Assembly (NCBI GenBank): GCA_016192825.1
Contig: JACPTK010000016.1
Coordinates: 1 to 63,756 of the forward strand
DNA: 63,756 nt
Reading direction: 5' to 3'
Source of the DNA: Betaproteobacteria bacterium
Lineage (GTDB): Bacteria; Pseudomonadota; Gammaproteobacteria; Burkholderiales; SG8-41
In this document: in pieces, positions 57,403 through 63,756 of the stretch
Numbering within the stretch: the first letter of the stretch is position 1
Layout: each line of letters opens with the position of its first letter
The notes under the pieces: generated by a model
Seen by the model: the letters and a program-made list of their open reading frames with translations, nothing else
Database searches by the model: none
What the model was told of the DNA's origin: nothing
Made by a program: the position numbers and the translations under genes

Positions 57403-57846
57403 ATGGCTGACAGCCTGCTCGGGCGGGCGCTGAAGCTGCTGGCGCAGAGGGAGCATACGCGCGCGGAGCTCGCGCGCAAGCTCGCGCCGCACGCCGAAGA
57501 CCCGGCCGAGGTCGAGCGCGCGCTGGACCAATGCGAATCGCACGGCTGGCTGTCCGAGCGCCGCGCGGTGGAGCAGCTGGTCCATGCGCGCCGTTCCCGC
57601 TTCGGGGCAAGGCGCATCGAGCGCGACCTGCTCGCCAAGGGCGTTTCCGGGGAAGCCGCAGCGGCGGCGGCCCTGAAGCTCAGGAGCGGGGAGCTGGGCG
57701 CGGCGCGTGAGGTCTGGCGGAGAAAATTCCGCGGCCGGGTGCCGCGCACTCCGGCCGAACGCGCGCGCCAGGCGCGTTTTCTGCAGGGGCGCGGCTTCGA
57801 TCTCGGAACCATCATGAAAGTTCTCAAAGGAGGAGACGAGCAGTGA
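57403..57846 (+). CDS. recX: Regulatory protein RecX
   Basis: A 147-residue RecX built of three-helix repeats. Typical are ALKLLAQREHTRAELARKL and DQCESHGWLSERRAVEQLV, SRFGARRIERDLLAKGV. It caps RecA filaments and limits recombination. It follows recA, separated by a repeat array. The stop is 24 bases before the next lipoprotein gene. Confidence 0.95.
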   Translation: MADSLLGRALKLLAQREHTRAELARKLAPHAEDPAEVERALDQCESHGWLSERRAVEQLVHARRSRFGARRIERDLLAKGVSGEAAAAAALKLRSGELGAAREVWRRKFRGRVPRTPAERARQARFLQGRGFDLGTIMKVLKGGDEQ

Positions 57847-57870
57847 AGGCAGAAGGAGCGAGCAGGAAAA

Positions 57871-58239
57871 ATGAGACCCGATAACCATCACGCATCGCGC
57901 GTCCGTCGCTGCGCTTTCCTTGCATTATTGGCGGGCGCACTGGCGCTGGCGGGCTGCGATTACTTTGGTTACACGCCCATCAAGGAAATTACCGCATCGC
58001 CCGCCCAGTTCGAAGGCAAGGAAGTCAAGCTCAAGGGCAAGGCGATAGGGGTCACGAAGTTCCTCGGACTCAGGTCGTACACGGTGCGTGACGAAACCGG
58101 GGAGATCTCCGTGGTGACCCAGGGGGCGCTTCCCGCGGAGAATTCCGAAGTGGCGCTGAAGGGCACGGTGAAAAGCGCGATGATCGTGAGCGGCAAATCG
58201 GTCGGGCTGCGCGTGGAAGAAACGCAGCGCTTACGGTAG
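57871..58239 (+). CDS. OB-fold lipoprotein
   Basis: A 122-residue lipoprotein. The lipobox is ALAGC with Cys at about residue 29. The mature part looks like a nucleic-acid-type OB fold of the tRNA-anti-like kind (FEGKEVKLKGKAIGVTKFLG, SYTVRDETGEISVVTQG). Exported OB-fold proteins of this type bind sugars or assist stress tolerance; no precise role is known. It lies between recX and alaS and may be cotranscribed. Confidence 0.75.
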   Translation: MRPDNHHASRVRRCAFLALLAGALALAGCDYFGYTPIKEITASPAQFEGKEVKLKGKAIGVTKFLGLRSYTVRDETGEISVVTQGALPAENSEVALKGTVKSAMIVSGKSVGLRVEETQRLR

Positions 58240-58308
58240 CGCTGCGTTTCTTGAAACAAGAAATAGACAGGATTTACAGGATTTTTGGGGGTTATGGAGC
58301 AAGCCTGG

Positions 58309-60924
<2,616 letters not shown>

Positions 60925-61018
60925 TGGGCATGGCGGTGGCCAGGCTGCGCTGCACGGGACAGCCGTCGGGTTCCTGCCGGACCACGCCGGGACCGCCGAT
61001 GATCACGTTCAGGGCGGC

Positions 61019-61825
61019 TCAGTCGCTGCGACCAACCCTGTCCGCCAAAAAACCGTAGCCGCCTTCGCGCGAGAGCGTGCGGCGCGTCGCTTCGAGCTTG
61101 CACACGAGGTCGATATCGATGTTCGGGCCGATGTTCACGTCCGGTCCGAACTGCCGGAAGAGCCACGCCTGGTGCGTGGTCGCTTCGGCCTCGAACACGA
61201 TGCGCTCGAGGCCGACGCGCGCCGCCAGCTCGGCCAGCATGCCGGCCTGCGGATTTTCGGCGCGGGCGCCGAGGCACAGGTCGAGCTGGGACTTCTCCAG
61301 GATCACGAGATCGCAGCCGGCCTCGAGCATCGCGTCGATGTCAGCCGCCGTGCGCTCGACGTCGAATATCTCGCTCGGATATTTCTCGCCGACCTCGAAC
61401 AGCACCTTGAGGCCGGCCTGCCTCGCCTGCCGGATGTAACGCACCTTGTCGTCCAGGCTGAGAGGGACGATGTTCTCCGAGAGCTCGACTGCGCTGAAAC
61501 CCAGGCGCGCCAGCGTCGCGAAAGTGCGCGCGACGGCGTCGGACAGGACCGCCATCTCGAACACGATGCCGCCGGGATTCACGTCGATGTTGTGACGGCG
61601 GTAGAGGTCGATCTTGCGGCGGGTGAAGTCGGACTCCTCGTCGCGCATCAGCAGCACGAACAGGTGCCGGACCTTGACGAAGTCGATGAACTCCCCCACC
61701 GCTTCAATCCAGCTCGCGGCAAGGTCGTAGCCAAGGCCAAGGTCGCGCGCGAGGGTGAGGCCGGCGCGGCGCGGCTTGCGGCTGCGCTCCGGTATCTCTA
61801 CGAAATGAAGGGCGCGTTCCTCCAC
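61019..61825 (-). CDS. Phosphosulfolactate synthase-like protein (ComA family)
   Basis: A 268-residue TIM-barrel protein of the ComA family (PF02679). Seen are KPRRAGLTLARDLGLGY, VDVNPGGIVFEMAV-like (IDVNPGGIVFE), VELSENIVPLS and VLFEVGEKYPSE. ComA adds sulfite to phosphoenolpyruvate in coenzyme M synthesis; most bacterial members have unproved substrates, so this may be another PEP-dependent or lyase reaction. It is convergent with alaS and upstream of nothing obvious in sulfonate metabolism. Confidence 0.8.
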   Translation of the reverse strand: MEERALHFVEIPERSRKPRRAGLTLARDLGLGYDLAASWIEAVGEFIDFVKVRHLFVLLMRDEESDFTRRKIDLYRRHNIDVNPGGIVFEMAVLSDAVARTFATLARLGFSAVELSENIVPLSLDDKVRYIRQARQAGLKVLFEVGEKYPSEIFDVERTAADIDAMLEAGCDLVILEKSQLDLCLGARAENPQAGMLAELAARVGLERIVFEAEATTHQAWLFRQFGPDVNIGPNIDIDLVCKLEATRRTLSREGGYGFLADRVGRSD

Positions 61826-61891
61826 CTGGCCTCCGGCGATCGGGCGGGTGGCGGGCGGCTCCCGACATGAACTCGCCGGCCGCGCCCGGGA

Positions 61892-63265
61892 TCAATAGGG
61901 TAGCGCCGCGTCAGGCCTGGCCGCAAGGATTACCTTGCGGAAGTCTTCCTGAATGCGTCTCATTGCCGCCTCGTCGTCAGCCTCGAAGCGCAGAACGACG
62001 ACCGGCGTCGTATTGGAGGCGCGCGCAAGACCAAAGCCGTCCTCGTATTCGACCCGCAGCCCGTCGATCGTGATCACCTCGCGCGCGCCGGCGAAGCGCG
62101 CGCCCGCCTTCAGCCTTTCCATCAGCGCGTAGTTCTCGCCTTCGGCGAGCCGCAGCTGCAGCTCCGGCGTGCTGATGGCGTCGGGCAGCGCCTCGAGCAC
62201 GGCGCCCGGGTCGCGGCTGCGCGAGAGGATCTCGAGCAGCCGCGCGCCGGCGTAAAGCCCGTCGTCGAAGCCGTACCAGCGCTCCTTGAAGAACATGTGG
62301 CCGCTCATCTCGCCCGCGAGCGGCGCGCCGGTTTCCTGGAGTTTTTTCTTGATGAACGAATGCCCGGTTTTCCACATCACCGGCTTCCCGCCGTGATCGC
62401 GCACCCACTTGAAGAGATTGCGCGTGGATTTCACGTCGAAGATGATTTCCGCGCCGGGATTGCGTGACAGCACGTCCGCCGCGAACAGCATCAGCTGGCG
62501 GTCCGGGTAGATGATCTTCCCGCGCTGCGTGACGACGCCCAGGCGGTCGCCGTCCCCGTCGAACGCGAGGCCCAGCTCCCCCTTGCCCGCGGCGAGCGCG
62601 CGCTGCACGTCCGCGAGGTTCTCCGGCCGGGACGGGTCCGGATGGTGATTGGGGAAATTCCCGTCCACCTCGCAGTAGAGCTCGGTCACGTCGCAGCCGA
62701 GCCGCCGGTAGAGCTCGGGCGCGGTGGCGCCCGCCACGCCGTTGCCGCAGTCCACCACCAGCCTCATCGGGCGCGCGAGCTTCACGTCGGAGACGATGCG
62801 CTTGAGATATTCCTCCCGGATCTCGTGCGTGCGGAGGCTGCCCGCGCCGAGCGCGAGCCGGCCGTCCTCGATGCGCGTCCGCAGCTGCTGGATCGCCTCG
62901 CCCGCCAGCGTTTCCCCGGCGAGCATCAGCTTGAGCCCGTTGTACTCCGGAGGATTGTGGGAGCCGGTGACCATCACGCCCGACTGCGTGTCGAGGTGGT
63001 GGGCGGCGAAGTAGAGCAGGGGGGTGGCGACCTGGCCGACGTCGATCACGTTCACGCCGCTCTTCTGCAGGCCGGCGGCGAGGGCGGCGGCGAGTTCGGG
63101 ACCCGAAAGCCGCCCGTCGCGGCCGATGACGACGGTGGAGCGGCCGCGGTCGCGCGCTTCGGAGCCGATGGCCTGGCCGATGCTTTCCACGAACGCGGAC
63201 GTCAGGGTCCGGCCGACGATGCCGCGGATGTCGTACGCTTTGAAGATTTCCGAAGGAAGTTTCAT
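61892..63265 (-). CDS. Phosphomannomutase/phosphoglucomutase
   Basis: A 457-residue alpha-D-phosphohexomutase of the AlgC/ManB type. The phosphoserine loop is VMVTGSHNPPEYNGLK (about 98), the metal loop is AFDGDGDRLGVV (about 238), the sugar loop is GEMSGHMFF (about 320) and the phosphate site is RASNTTPVVVLRFE near the end. It interconverts hexose 1- and 6-phosphates for envelope polysaccharides. The start at 63265 (MKLPSEIFKAYDIRG) is typical. Confidence 0.95.
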   Translation of the reverse strand: MKLPSEIFKAYDIRGIVGRTLTSAFVESIGQAIGSEARDRGRSTVVIGRDGRLSGPELAAALAAGLQKSGVNVIDVGQVATPLLYFAAHHLDTQSGVMVTGSHNPPEYNGLKLMLAGETLAGEAIQQLRTRIEDGRLALGAGSLRTHEIREEYLKRIVSDVKLARPMRLVVDCGNGVAGATAPELYRRLGCDVTELYCEVDGNFPNHHPDPSRPENLADVQRALAAGKGELGLAFDGDGDRLGVVTQRGKIIYPDRQLMLFAADVLSRNPGAEIIFDVKSTRNLFKWVRDHGGKPVMWKTGHSFIKKKLQETGAPLAGEMSGHMFFKERWYGFDDGLYAGARLLEILSRSRDPGAVLEALPDAISTPELQLRLAEGENYALMERLKAGARFAGAREVITIDGLRVEYEDGFGLARASNTTPVVVLRFEADDEAAMRRIQEDFRKVILAARPDAALPY

Positions 63266-63294
63266 GGGCGAATTATAAGTCAAATCGTTTTAGC

Positions 63295-63390
63295 CATAGA
63301 TACACACAGATGAACACAGATAACGTCAAGAACACTGCAGCCACGGAAACACACGGAAACACACGGAAACACACGGACAAGATCAACCCC
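63295..63390. repeat. AGATACACACAGATGAACACAG repeat and (ACACACGGAA) tandem
   Basis: A CACAGATGAACACAGAT-type repeat precedes three units of ACACACGGAA at 63343-63384. Both are 10-bp-period repeats between the mutase and the IS110 end. GCCACAGAG-type text recurs at 63448. Confidence 0.7.
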
Positions 63391-63469
63391 GAGTATCAAG
63401 AACAGATTGGCCGCCGATGTACGCCGATCAAAGCAAAACCTCTTAGCCACAGAGCAACTGCGTTAAAAG

Positions 63470-63756
63470 TCAAGGATGGTGTGAGGCTTTCCAAGGTTTG
63501 CCGGATCTGAGCATGGCATTGAGGATGACGAGCATTTTGCGCATGCAAGCGGTGATGGCCACATAATGATGTTTACCAGCTTGGACCAGACGTTGATAAA
63601 GCGCCCGGATGACGAGGTTGTGCGTGATGGCCGAGAGCGCGGGCATATACAGAGCGGCTCGCACGACGGCTCGTCCGCCGGCGATGTGGCGCTGACCACG
63701 TTTTCCCCCCGAGTCTTTGGCAAACGGGGCAAGACCGGCCAGAGCGCTAATCTGCT
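63470..63756 (-). CDS. IS110-family transposase, C-terminal part (runs off the window)
   Basis: Read from the window end on the minus strand: QISALAGLAPFAKDSGGKRG, then HIAGGRAVVRAALYMPALSA and AITACMRKMLVILNAMLRSGKPW, ending at TGA 63470. This is the C-terminal Transposase_20 domain of IS110/IS1111 elements, with the helix-hairpin-helix LAGLAPFA. The catalytic Ser lies in ALYMPALS or nearby. The N-terminal DEDD part is outside the window, so intactness cannot be judged. Confidence 0.92.
   Translation of the reverse strand, partial: QISALAGLAPFAKDSGGKRGQRHIAGGRAVVRAALYMPALSAITHNLVIRALYQRLVQAGKHHYVAITACMRKMLVILNAMLRSGKPWKASHHP

Overview
The window is high-GC DNA of a betaproteobacterium. The lineage below that is uncertain, but Burkholderiales-like or an uncultured groundwater or soil relative fits. 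Reasons: Bug-type (tripartite tricarboxylate transporter) solute receptors, many CoA-transferase, amidase, MmgE/PrpD and cyclase-type catabolic genes, and the order glyA-nrdR-ribD-ribE-ribBA-ribH-nusB-thiL-pgpA-pncC followed by recA-recX-alaS.

Layout. 1-2.3 kb is mobile-type DNA: an XRE/Fic pair with palindromic operators, a foldback MITE and a heptamer array. 2.3-16.3 kb is a patchwork of catabolic genes (cyclase family, amidohydrolase, Asp/Glu racemase family, two Bug receptors, a tartrate dehydratase-like enolase, methyltransferase, ThiS/MoaD-like protein, BNR propeller, ornithine cyclodeaminase-like and ThDP enzymes). It is cut up by CTAG-bounded hairpin elements and a transposase remnant. 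It also holds a thioredoxin-like gene with an in-frame TGA exactly where the first Cys of CxxC belongs. 16.7-27.3 kb is one long minus-strand respiratory nitrogen-oxide cluster. In transcription order it contains a membrane-anchored NirB-like diaphorase with a C-terminal b-type cytochrome region, an 11-haem-motif cytochrome c, a Tll0287-like monohaem protein, a heme-copper subunit II and subunit I whose active-site Tyr position is Asn, SCO/SenC, a small membrane protein, nirB and nirD. The block subunit II-subunit I-SenC-membrane protein resembles the NorSY-SenC-OrfX (sNOR) cluster of ammonia oxidisers. I infer NO and nitrite handling linked to NAD(P)H.

27.6-41.2 kb holds stress and envelope genes (glycine-zipper proteins, CsbD), amidase, CoA-transferase, CBS protein, UMF1 transporter, esterase, mog, yjgA/darP divergent from pmbA, and a Tat-exported TRAP receptor. 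41.4-52 kb is the housekeeping glyA/nrdR/riboflavin/nusB/thiL/pgpA/pncC run, interrupted by a flavin monooxygenase and an internally deleted arylamine N-acetyltransferase. 52-63.8 kb has MmgE/PrpD, a frameshifted lipoprotein, a FitAB/VapBC-type pair, a beta-hydroxyacid dehydrogenase, recA-recX, an OB-fold lipoprotein, alaS, a ComA-like protein, phosphomannomutase and the end of an IS110 transposase.

The most unusual property of the whole window is its short repeats. Gaps are filled with 7-, 10- or 15-bp tandem repeats, often paired as two complementary arms, whose sequence differs from site to site. At about 18 genes the repeat or hairpin starts at, or itself supplies, the stop codon. The other strong candidate for something new is the possible selenocysteine protein at 13028-13492.
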